In this document: one piece after another, positions 54,948 through 62,317 of the stretch
How the letters are laid out: each line of letters opens with the position of its first letter
How positions within the stretch are numbered: the stretch's first letter is position 1
Assembly (NCBI GenBank): GCA_965198325.1
Contig: CBDAPE010000019.1
Span: forward strand, 655,220-719,219
Direction: 5' to 3'
Source of the DNA: CBDAPE01 sp965198325
GTDB lineage: Bacteria > Pseudomonadota > Alphaproteobacteria > UBA828 > JAPUJA01
Length of the DNA: 64,000 nucleotides
The notes under the pieces: generated by a model
What the model saw: only the letters and a program-made list of their open reading frames with translations
The model's database searches: none
Told to the model about the DNA's origin: nothing
Position numbers and translations under genes: made by a program

Positions 54948-55133
54948 TGTTTACATGGGGATTGAATGTGGATCGGGAACAGGATTCTGCTTCAGATCAA
55001 CTTGAGCCGGGACGAGCACAGGTTAACCGGGCGGATGCGGTGACGGAAAGCCTCCTATGGCCACGAGTTTGAAGCTGCCGGGTGGCGGGACGATGACGGG
55101 CAACTTGGGTTTAGCTTCAAGGAGCTCCAATAG
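54947..55133 (+). pseudogene. Fragment of the next gene of the ADP-ribosylglycohydrolase unit
   Basis: An ATG overlaps the preceding stop (TAATG), suggesting an operon partner: MFTWGLNVDREQDSASDQLE...TESLL. After a frame change it continues YGHEFEAAGWRDDDGQLGFSFKELQ and stops two bases before M7. About 60 residues in two frames remain. Family not recognised. Confidence 0.45.
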
Positions 55134-55134
55134 T

Positions 55135-55383
55135 TGTCCCTTCCATTAACTCCATCCGGCGCGGAAACCCTGGTATTTTGGGCGTCCCAGCCATTGGCTT
55201 GGCTGGTTGCGCCGAAGGACGTCCCGTTGATGACGAGGTGCGGTGATCTCAAGCTATCGCATGGCGCGACCACGAAAGCCCGAGAGAACGCCATGAAGCA
55301 GGATCGTGTGCGGACCACCAACGCTATCAAATCACCCTGAAAGGCCCGGATTTCTGCGCCGGACGGAGTTTATAGGAGGGACA
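55135..55383 (+). mobile_element. MITE-like element M7 (249 bp)
   Basis: Left TGTCCCTTCCATTAACTCC, right GGAGTTTATAGGAGGGACA. Nearly identical to M6 throughout, so the two are recent copies of each other. It separates two gene fragments of different origin. Confidence 0.85.
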
Positions 55384-55385
55384 GG

Positions 55386-55584
55386 TCAGCCGCTGGCCAG
55401 CGCTGCGCCCGGCATGACGTCCTGGCCCCACAGCCGGCGCTCGCGGATATAGGGCAAGGGCCGCTCGGGATTCGCGCTCTCGAATTCCCGCGCGACGCGG
55501 TGACCGTCGAAGATGGTGTTGTAGATGAGACGCGGCGTGATGCAATCACCCGCGCGCACAACAGCGGCGATCCCCGCACCCGCT
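55386..55584 (-). pseudogene. C-terminal fragment of a trimethylamine/dimethylamine dehydrogenase-like flavoprotein
   Basis: The minus strand reads AVVRAGDCITPRLIYNTIFDG followed by HRVAREFES-NPERPLPYIRERRLWGQDVMPGAALASG and a stop. The GDC-x-P-R-L-I segment is the NAD/ADP-binding end of the TMADH/DMADH family of NADH:flavin oxidoreductases. About 65 of some 700 residues are left, trapped between M7 and M8. Dimethylamine is the product of the DMFase encoded at 21-23.6 kb, but the link between the two is only suggestive. Confidence 0.7.
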
Positions 55585-55761
55585 GTCCCTCCTATAAATT
55601 CCGTCCGGCGCAGATGCGTGGGCGAAACTCAATTTCATCGCCTGATGGCAGATCCGAGCCTTGCCGGGTTCCGCCCGGAAAGGCCCGGATTTCTGCGCCG
55701 GATGGAATTTATAGGAGGGACACCCGGATTTCTGCGCCGGACGGAATTTATAGGAGGGACA
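55584..55761 (+). mobile_element. MITE-like element M8, short copy with duplicated right end
   Basis: Left TGTCCCTCCTATAAATTCC, a different and shorter interior, first right end at 55722, then a second right end (ATTTCTGCGCCGGACGGAAT to GGGACA) ending at 55761. The core lacks the 130-base middle of the long copies. The tandem right ends point to a nested insertion or a slipped repair event. Confidence 0.75.
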
Positions 55762-55774
55762 GATGCCAACAAGC

Positions 55775-56383
55775 CTAATTTCTGTGCATCGAGATACGAT
55801 CAAATGTTTTTCCGCTTTCATCAAGGTACCTTTGTACACAGCGCTTCGACTGCGCCCGATTCATACCCCTCTCCCGAAACTTCCGGAAGAGCGCCTTTTC
55901 GTAAAGCGGCCGAAACGCTCCTTCGAAGTCATTGTTAGGCGGAACTTCAACGAGAATTCTGGGATTGTCCAACGTGTTCGATAAGCGATCTCCCAGTCTA
56001 CCAGGTTGTAGATAGATCCCTTTTGAGTGCAAAATCAATTGGACTACGATTCCGTGGTTCCGTTCCATTTCGAACTCGACGACTATGACACACTTGCTTG
56101 GCTTGCTGATTTCAACTACCAAACGTGGGGAATCCAGCGTGAATCGGCGCCTTTCGATAGTCCAATAAGAAACAGAATCGCCAGGTATCGTTTCGTCGTG
56201 AGCCTGTACCATTGTCTCAATGTCCTGTCGTCGAGATGTATCAAGAATCAATAGAGGAATGTGACGATCTTGACCTATGCCAATAGAAGCCACCGACGCA
56301 TCCGCCACGATGGGTACTGGGACTCCCTCGGATTCGTGCCTAACGGGTATCACAATCCGGGAACGTTTCGAGCGCTTCCTCAT
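55775..56383 (-). CDS. Hypothetical protein, 202 aa
   Basis: It begins MRKRSKRSRIVIPVRHESEG. Low GC. The middle has alternating strand-like stretches (VSYWTIERRRFTLDSPRLVVEISKPSKCVIVVEFEMERNHGIVVQLILHSKGIY) and the C-terminus is basic and helical. Not recognised. It overlaps the 3' end of the upstream gene by 44 bases in another frame, so the two form a unit. Confidence 0.6.
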   Translation of the reverse strand: MRKRSKRSRIVIPVRHESEGVPVPIVADASVASIGIGQDRHIPLLILDTSRRQDIETMVQAHDETIPGDSVSYWTIERRRFTLDSPRLVVEISKPSKCVIVVEFEMERNHGIVVQLILHSKGIYLQPGRLGDRLSNTLDNPRILVEVPPNNDFEGAFRPLYEKALFRKFRERGMNRAQSKRCVQRYLDESGKTFDRISMHRN

Positions 56384-56936
56384 GGTCCAATTCTCTCAAA
56401 ATTAGGGATTCGTACCGAACTTCGCGGTCATGGGCATCCGTAACCGTCACAGTGCACGATTCAGTTCTCCTGCCGTGAGTCAACCTCGTAGCGACTGCAA
56501 ACACGGCGATGCCCGAAATGGTGTCTCCTGCACCAATGGACCGCGGAACACGGAAAATCTGTTGAGAGTCTAAGCCCCCAAGGCGCCGCGCAGAATCAAG
56601 ATTGTGGGGACACACAATGTTTGGGAGAGGTCCTTTTTCCTGACTAAATTCTAGAGAAAGCTCCATTGTCTTAATTGAATTGTTTGCAGTTGAGCTGTTG
56701 GTTATGAGGAGATGAAACACGTAGAAGCGATACACTGCATCATTCGGAGATTTCGCGACATAGTGATTGGCGGAATAGATATCTATCGCTAGTTCACTTT
56801 GCTGCTGCATACGAGCCATAAGGCGTCTACTGCGAATTGCTTCCCGTGCCGCCACCCACGCCGCAAGCATAGAGCAAATTGCCACCACCTCGGCAATGCC
56901 AACTTTGTTCAGGTATACAAGAAGCATTTCCCACAT
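56340..56936 (-). CDS. Membrane-anchored hypothetical protein, 198 aa
   Basis: One N-terminal membrane segment (GIAEVVAICSMLAAWVAAREAI, about 12-33) is followed by a basic stretch and a beta-rich domain (FYVFHLLITNSSTANNSIKTMELSLEF, GAGDTISGIAVFAVATRL). Low GC. The layout, an anchor plus an immunoglobulin-like or receptor-like domain, is common in island proteins of unknown role. It overlaps the 202-residue gene. No function assigned. Confidence 0.6.
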   Translation of the reverse strand: MWEMLLVYLNKVGIAEVVAICSMLAAWVAAREAIRSRRLMARMQQQSELAIDIYSANHYVAKSPNDAVYRFYVFHLLITNSSTANNSIKTMELSLEFSQEKGPLPNIVCPHNLDSARRLGGLDSQQIFRVPRSIGAGDTISGIAVFAVATRLTHGRRTESCTVTVTDAHDREVRYESLILRELDHEEALETFPDCDTR

Positions 56937-57901
56937 CAGAATCGCGACCTCGTCCTACCCTCCAAACCACTCCTATTCAAGCTTGCAGCGTCCGGTTTCG
57001 GGTCCGACAAGCCGAACACACATGGCCTGGACGCTGCTTGTACTTGACGCCCAGGGGGAGCCTAACTGGGTTCGATAGGCCATCGACAGTTACCTCGCCC
57101 GGCTCCGCTGAATGACCGGCTACGGCCACCGAGATTTGGTGCTCTGCCCGTCTCTGTATGGCCGCGCGCCTTTCGAGGCAACTGCTGCGTCCGCGCGCGC
57201 AATCCACTGTTAGAACCAATGTCCGTCGTCACCCTCTCGGCGCCGTATGGGTCCTCGGCGATCTCACGCATGCTCGTTCGCGCGAGCTGCCCTCCCAACG
57301 CAACAAGATCTCCCCGATCTCGGTCACCCATCACCTCGACATTCATCAAACCTCCATCTCCCTGAACCCCCTTTCGATGCCCCAGGAGCACGGGGGATAC
57401 GCGACCTCCGGACCGCACCGCGCGCTCAGCTGCCTCCCGAACCCAGCCGCCGGATCCTATCCGCCTTTCCTCCGTCCGTCAGTTGCGTCCGCCATTGTCC
57501 CTTCCCGCAAGACCTCCCACGTCTCGCGACTCTCCGGGTGGGGGCCCGCCGGAGGCGATGATCTTCTTCGCGATCTTGTCGGCGACGGAACCCATGGTGT
57601 GCTTTCGGTGGTTTTCGCTCGTGGGGCTCACCCGGGCGCACCGGAACATAGCGGGCGCGAGCCCCGCCTGGCCATGATGGGCCGGTTCATCGAGGCGTGC
57701 GAGACCGGGCGGCAAGTGGCGTTGCGGCTGACTTTGACGGGCGTCCCCGACGAGCCCACGAGATGCGCTCTCACCCTCGCCACGTCCCTCGCTCAGCCGC
57801 CGATCGCGCTCGGCAAGATCACCCCCGGCACGGCGCCGACGAGCGCCGATATCCCGTAGGGAACGCCATTGCCGGCCCCTTCCGGCCCGGCCGCCGCCGA
57901 G
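56937..57901. other. About 960 bases without a supported gene
   Basis: Only low-complexity open frames are seen on both strands. One minus-strand piece reads MGSVADKIAKKIIASGGPPPGE and, after a one-base shift, SRETWEVLREGTMADATDG (about 57480-57600). It could be a small frameshifted gene, but support is weak. No RNA gene is visible. Confidence 0.4.
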
Positions 57902-58963
57902 CTATGCCGACAGACCACGTATCCATTCCAGAGCGCCGTCGAAATGAAACCGTTCGTCGGGCATGTCGCCGAGCACCGATCGGTAACGTCTGCGCGTGAT
58001 TTCGGCCTCCGGGTCTTCCCGGCTCAGATTGACGACGGTGATGTCGTCGCGCGGGAGGTCCTTCAGCGCTTCGGAGAACAACGTCCGCGCGGCCATGTCC
58101 GTCGTCGGGAACGAATAGCCGATGAACGTGACTTCGTGGGCCGTCTCCAGACTGGCGAACGCCTGCGACCAGACAAGCCGGAGCACCGGTTGTTCGACGA
58201 GGCTGGATTTCGACAGTACGGGCGGGACCATCACGGGTTCGGGTTCGAGATGGTCGCCGACCTGCGGATAGCGCAGGCCGATGCCGGCCCACTCGTGATG
58301 GTGTGTGATGCTGTCGATCGCGACCGGGCTCGCATAACCCAGTTTCGCTCGCCAGTTGGTCGAGCCGTGGAGCTTCAGCAGCCGGAGAACCGAGTGCGTT
58401 TCCAGTTCGTCGAAACTGGCGATGGTGTCCAGCGACGACGGGCAGAAGAACCCATATCCCCAGTACGGGTTCCAACTACCGGTCTGCGCCAGCGCCTCGT
58501 CGAGGAAGTCGTCGTAGTTGAAGGTGATGCAGCAGCAGCCATTGGTTTCGCAGTACTTCGCGAACCGCTTCAATTCCTCGCCATGAATGTCCCCCTTCCG
58601 GGCCTCATGGAGCCGTTCGAGGAACGCTCTTTTCAATTCGGAAAGAAGGAAGCCGTACTCGTTCGCCGCGTTCCTTGCATCCTCGGCGTAGTCGTAAGGC
58701 ATCAGGGCATCGAGACGCGTCATCAGGCGCTCGATGTCGATGTGACCTTGCGGATGGAGACTTCGTTCCCAGTCCAGCAGACGGCTCGCGTTGGTCAATC
58801 CGCGGACCTTGTCTTGGAGGTCATCGTTGTTGAAATCGTCGATCAGAAGCGGCGCGCGGGGAACAAGGGCGCGGGTAAACCCGGCTCCGGTGACGATCAC
58901 ATGATTGCGGGAGGCAGTCTGTGCGGTCTCCGCATCCCCCGGGGCGGGTTCATGCGAAGACAT
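57902..58963 (-). CDS. SIR2-like (sirtuin-fold) protein, candidate NADase
   Basis: 353 residues from the ATG that overlaps the upstream stop. Rossmann-type SIR2 motifs: HVIVTGAGFTRALVPRAPLL (residue 21 on), CCCITFNYDDFLDEAL (143-158), LLKLHGSTNW (195-204, with the candidate catalytic His) and EVTFIGYSFPTTDMAARTLF (277-296). The fold is that of the SIR2_2-type proteins found in antiphage systems, where several hydrolyse NAD+. No second effector domain is present. The coupling to a 70-residue partner is notable. Confidence 0.82.
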   Translation of the reverse strand: MSSHEPAPGDAETAQTASRNHVIVTGAGFTRALVPRAPLLIDDFNNDDLQDKVRGLTNASRLLDWERSLHPQGHIDIERLMTRLDALMPYDYAEDARNAANEYGFLLSELKRAFLERLHEARKGDIHGEELKRFAKYCETNGCCCITFNYDDFLDEALAQTGSWNPYWGYGFFCPSSLDTIASFDELETHSVLRLLKLHGSTNWRAKLGYASPVAIDSITHHHEWAGIGLRYPQVGDHLEPEPVMVPPVLSKSSLVEQPVLRLVWSQAFASLETAHEVTFIGYSFPTTDMAARTLFSEALKDLPRDDITVVNLSREDPEAEITRRRYRSVLGDMPDERFHFDGALEWIRGLSA

Positions 58964-59175
58964 CAGGAAGCGGAGCTGAACCGCTGCTCGGCCTGCTGCC
59001 GTTCCCAATGCCACGCGTCTTCGCGCGTGGTCGCCGGCCCCACCTGTTCAATGCGGCCCGTCGGCCACCGGTGGCGGTGTTCGCGCTCGCGGCGCGCCAA
59101 ATCGGCCGTGATGCCGCAATGCACGACCTTTCCATCCACCATGAAACGATACTTGTAGGTAGTTCTGGCGACCAT
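58963..59175 (-). CDS. Small protein (70 aa), GIY-YIG-like, coupled to the SIR2 gene
   Basis: From MVARTTYKYRFMVDGKVVHCGITADLARREREHRHR, with AAGGA seven bases upstream. The pattern strand, turn, VVHCGITADLARREREH, then helix with AWHWERQQAEQ, resembles short GIY-YIG-type proteins (Y-x-x-x-x-G-I-T-x-D-L-x-R-R-x-x-E-H). The stop overlaps the SIR2 ATG (TGATG). It could be a regulator, antitoxin-like partner or nuclease; this is inference. Confidence 0.65.
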   Translation of the reverse strand: MVARTTYKYRFMVDGKVVHCGITADLARREREHRHRWPTGRIEQVGPATTREDAWHWERQQAEQRFSSAS

Positions 59176-59253
59176 GGCGCGTCCTTCGGAAGCAAGCACT
59201 ATGATGGAGGCAACTCTATCCCGTCAACGGCACTCTCGCCGGCATGTAGGCCC

Positions 59254-59504
59254 TGTCCCTTCCATTAATTCCATCCGGCGCGGAAATCCTGGTATTTTGG
59301 GCGCCCCGGCGACTGGCTTGGCTGGTTGCGCCGAAGGACGTCCCGTTGATGGCGAAGCGTGATGATCCTGGGCTGTCGCATGGCGCGACTGCGAAGGCCC
59401 GGGAGAACGCCCTGAAGCAGGATCGTGTGCAGGCCACCAACGCTATCGGACATCGCCCGGAAAAGCCCGTATTTCTGCGCCGGACGGAATAAATGGGAGG
59501 GACA
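59254..59504 (+). mobile_element. MITE-like element M9 (251 bp)
   Basis: Left TGTCCCTTCCATTAATTCC, right GGAATAAATGGGAGGGACA. The core is shared with M5-M7. Its right end abuts, in frame, the truncated outer-membrane protein gene. Confidence 0.85.
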
Positions 59505-60004
59505 AGTTCTCCGTACGCGACGAGGAGATCGGCGGACTTCGCGCCGACAATTTCTTCGCCAATCTTTATTACGACTTTCCAGACTTGGGCGCATCGGCGT
59601 TCACGCCCTATGTCGGCGTCGGCGTCGGGGCGTCTCGGGTGGAGATGGACTATTCGGCGACCTCGATCCGGCGGGGCGAGGAAGCGCTACGCGCACTGGA
59701 TCCGCCCCGGCATTCCGGCGCGGCGAACAAGGTATCTCACGCAAGCGAGACTCTGTCTGACTGGCTGTGGAGCTACCAGTTGATGGCCGGACTGGATTAC
59801 GCCCTGACCGAACGGCGCCTGCTAACGGCCAAGTTCCGCTACGGAAGTGCCCTTGGCGATTTCCGCGACGACGGCAACGCATGGCGAAGTTTGCGCGGGC
59901 ACGCGTCGACAGTCGCGCCAGGCGGTGCGCCGGTCCATTACGGTATTTCGGCGCCCCCACTGAGCTTCTGGGCCGTCTCGCTCGGCCTCAAATTTTTCTT
60001 CTAA
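59505..60004 (+). pseudogene. C-terminal part of an outer-membrane beta-barrel protein
   Basis: About 165 residues: LRADNFFANLYYDFPDLGASAFTPYVGVGVGASRVEMDY, LMAGLDYALTERRLLTAKFRYGS and a final SFWAVSLGLKFFF. Alternating aromatic strands and the terminal Phe are the signature of OmpA/Omp25-like 8-strand barrels. The signal peptide and first strands are missing and replaced by the M9 end. No functional start is visible. Confidence 0.75.
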
Positions 60005-60234
60005 CCGGCGTCCGCGCCGCGCCGATACTTGAGACGATCCCGGACAGTCCCGGATCGTCGCAGCGAAATCGCCGCCGCCGCGTCTTTTCCGGACCTTGCC
60101 GGCCGCGTGCGGGGCACAATCCTCGCCGCCGATCATGGTCCCGAGGACGGTGCCGCGGCTGTCGCGGCCAGCATCCGGGCGGGTGCCCATGGGAATCTTG
60201 CGGCGCGTGACCTGGACGCAAATGTCGTTGCTTG

Positions 60235-60420
60235 ATCGTTGAGGCATCGTCCACGGTCCTGATGCTCCAGGATGCCGATCTCTCTCATCGCGACACCGTA
60301 AGACCGAAGCCGGTCCGTTACGATGGTCCCGGGCCGGCCGTAGCGCTTCATCGTCCGTTTCAGAAACTTCAGCGCTGCCCTGCGATCCCGGCGTCTCGTG
60401 GCAAAAACCTTGAGCACCTC
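60235..60420 (-). pseudogene. IS6-family transposase fragment
   Basis: The minus strand reads VLKVFATRRRDRRAALKFLKRTMKRYGRPGTIVTDRLRSYGVAMREIG, the central DDE part of an IS6-type transposase (R-R-D-x-x-A-A-x-x-F-x-x-x--T-D-x-x-x-S-Y). Both ends are missing. Confidence 0.75.
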
Positions 60421-60711
60421 GCCTTCACCTGGGATGACGAGGCCGGAACCGTCGTCGGCGACCATTATGAAGTGGCCTATATCCGGGAGCGGTTCGAGGC
60501 GCCCAAGCCGGTCACGATCGGCGGCCCGTGGGGAATGTGGGACCTGGTCGACCCGGCCCACGACCCGGTTGAATTCCTGACCCTGCTCGCGGACGAATAT
60601 TGGCCCATCCTCAATCCGCCCCTCCGCGAAACCTTGCCCGCCGTTTTCGATAGGCTTGTCGTGCCGGCCCCGAGGGACGGCGAGAATCACGGCGAAGATT
60701 TTGCCGACTGA
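60421..60711 (+). pseudogene. 3' fragment of an unidentified gene
   Basis: The frame is protein-like from about LEHLAFTWDDEAGTVVGDHYEVAYIRERFEAPKPVTIGGPWGMWDLVDPAHDPVEFLTLLADEYWPIL to a stop. It begins at the IS6 remnant, so the 5' part is lost. Family not recognised. Confidence 0.45.
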
Positions 60712-60779
60712 ATCGCACCAAATTTTGCCGGATTTTTAGAGCCCTTGATCGCCCTCATTTCTTCTAGAGCGTTTTGCGA

Positions 60780-61386
60780 TCATTCGCAGTCATATCCTGC
60801 GGCGGCGAAGTAGTTTTGGCATTCTTTTGGTGTGAAGGTCTCGATACCGTGTGCGATGGCGTCGTAGAGATCGTCGACGGTTCGGGCGGCGGTCTTTTTG
60901 AGGAAGGCCTTGAGCTTTGAAAAGGCCATCTCGATGGGATTGAAGTCTGGGGAATAGGGCGGCAGGAAGTGCAGGTCGGCACCGGTGGCTTCAATGGCGT
61001 GGCGCACGGCGAGGGGTTTGTGCGCGGGCAAATTATCCATGATGACGATGTCTCCGGGCGAAAGCGTCGGTGCGAGGACCTGCTCCACATAGGCCAGGAA
61101 GGCGGCGCCGTGCATGGCGCCGTCGAGGATCATGGGCGCGGTTATCCCCTCCAGCCTGAGTGCGCCGACGAAGGTAGTCGTCTTCCAATGCCCATGGGGT
61201 ACCGGCGCCCGGCAGCGTTCGCCGCGAGGCGAGCGACCATAACGCCGGGCCATCTTGGTCGAGGCGCCGGTCTCGTCGATGAATACCAGTCGCTTCGGTT
61301 CCAGATCGGGCTGGGCCTCGAACCAGATCCGCCGCCGGCGCAGAACATCAGCCCGCTGCTGTTCGCTGGCGTGCGCGGTTTTTTTT
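60780..61386 (-). CDS. IS630 transposase, catalytic frame
   Basis: From the A run the frame reads KKTAHASEQQRADVLRRRR, then LVFIDETG (first Asp), IVIMDNLPAHK (second Asp) and PDFNPIEMAFSKLKAFLKK (Glu). The DDE triad is complete. Joining it to the N-terminal frame needs a one-base slip in the A8 run. Either transcriptional/translational slippage makes the full transposase, as in several IS families, or the run gained a base. Confidence 0.85.
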
Positions 61387-61728
61387 GAATGTCATGCCGC
61401 GCCGGTCAAGCAGACGCCAGACGGTGCTTTGGGCGACCTTCAGCCCATGCGCCTGATCCAGATGCCCGGCGATCTCGACCAGGGTGATGTCCGGCGTTTC
61501 CTTAATCAGAGCCAGGATTTCCTCAGCATGGGCTTCAATCCGGTGCGAGCGATAATCTCCGCCCTGCCGACGGGGCCGAACATGGCCCGTCTGTCGCCAC
61601 TGATCGACCCACTTGATAGCCGTCGACGCGGCGACCCCAAACCGTTCCGCCGCAGAACGACGCGACATCCCGCATTCAACCGCTGATATCAGCCGTTCCC
61701 GCAAATCAATCGAAAGAGGTTTCGTCAT
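61348..61728 (-). CDS. IS630 transposase, N-terminal frame
   Basis: 126 residues: a helix-turn-helix DNA-binding part (LRERLISAVECGMSRRSAAERFGVAASTAIKWVDQW) and a linker (LVEIAGHLDQAHGLKVAQSTVWRLLDRRGMTFKK). The frame ends just after a run of eight A residues (61379-61386 on the plus strand as T). The catalytic domain continues in another frame. Confidence 0.88.
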   Translation of the reverse strand: MTKPLSIDLRERLISAVECGMSRRSAAERFGVAASTAIKWVDQWRQTGHVRPRRQGGDYRSHRIEAHAEEILALIKETPDITLVEIAGHLDQAHGLKVAQSTVWRLLDRRGMTFKKNRARQRTAAG

Positions 61729-61950
61729 GCAGGCTGGCCTCCTTCACCAGCCCACATCTTGAATCACAATCCCCGACCCATGGGAATCCCCTAAGATTCA
61801 ATCAGGTCAGAAAACGCTCTAGCGTAAACAGCCGGTAAATCGCCGTTTCACGCCTCGTTATCAGCGCCGAGTGCCAAGACTTTCCACCGCGCCCGTCGCC
61901 CGCTTCACGCCAGGAATCGCCTCGCTCAACCCCTTGATTCTGTTCCCTCC

Positions 61951-61990
61951 GTCCCACTTAGTCCCACTTTGTCCCACTTTGTCCCACTTG
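61951..61990. repeat. Four tandem copies of a 10-bp repeat
   Basis: GTCCCACTTA, GTCCCACTTT, GTCCCACTTT, GTCCCACTTG in a row, between the IS630 and the recombinase. Possible protein-binding iterons or a slippage tract. No flanking gene reads through it. Confidence 0.75.
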
Positions 61991-62317
61991 GATTCGCCAG
62001 TGCCAAGGCTTCTGACGCCCTGCACGGAGACAGGTTCGCGGCAGACTGCGCCCACCGCCACCCACCCAAGTAATTTATATTACTGCGTATTTTCAGTATT
62101 ACGGCCCTGATTTCTCGTTAAATTTCAGGCGGTTGCCGGAAGCGCCGTGACCAGCCTGGACGCCGAGAGACGTATCGGTGCGGCTCGGCTCGCCGTAACC
62201 GGGCGAACGTCTCTCGGGACCCTTTTGGCGGTACGGGTTTCTAGCGCCGTGTCGGAATGGACAACGCGCATGCCAGAGGCCTGCGCGTGCCATCGGTATT
62301 GACTTGAGCGTTGACCG

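Larger units (their letters stand above)
60767..61819 (-). mobile_element. IS630-family insertion sequence (1053 bp) with TA target duplication
   Basis: The ends are GAGCGTTTT...AAAACGCTC, flanked on both sides by TA (60765-60766 and 61820-61821). This is the expected insertion at a TA dinucleotide for IS630/Tc1 elements. It contains the two transposase frames listed separately and is the best-preserved IS in the window besides IS1380. Confidence 0.88.

Noticed and set aside
57158..57859. Plus-strand open frame of 233 codons
   Set aside because: Low-complexity Pro/Arg/Ala composition and no motif; treated as non-coding.
37635..59504. Repeats considered as a CRISPR array
   Set aside because: The repeats are about 250 bp, dispersed, with inverted ends and variable spacing of hundreds to thousands of bases; no short regularly spaced units and no cas genes.
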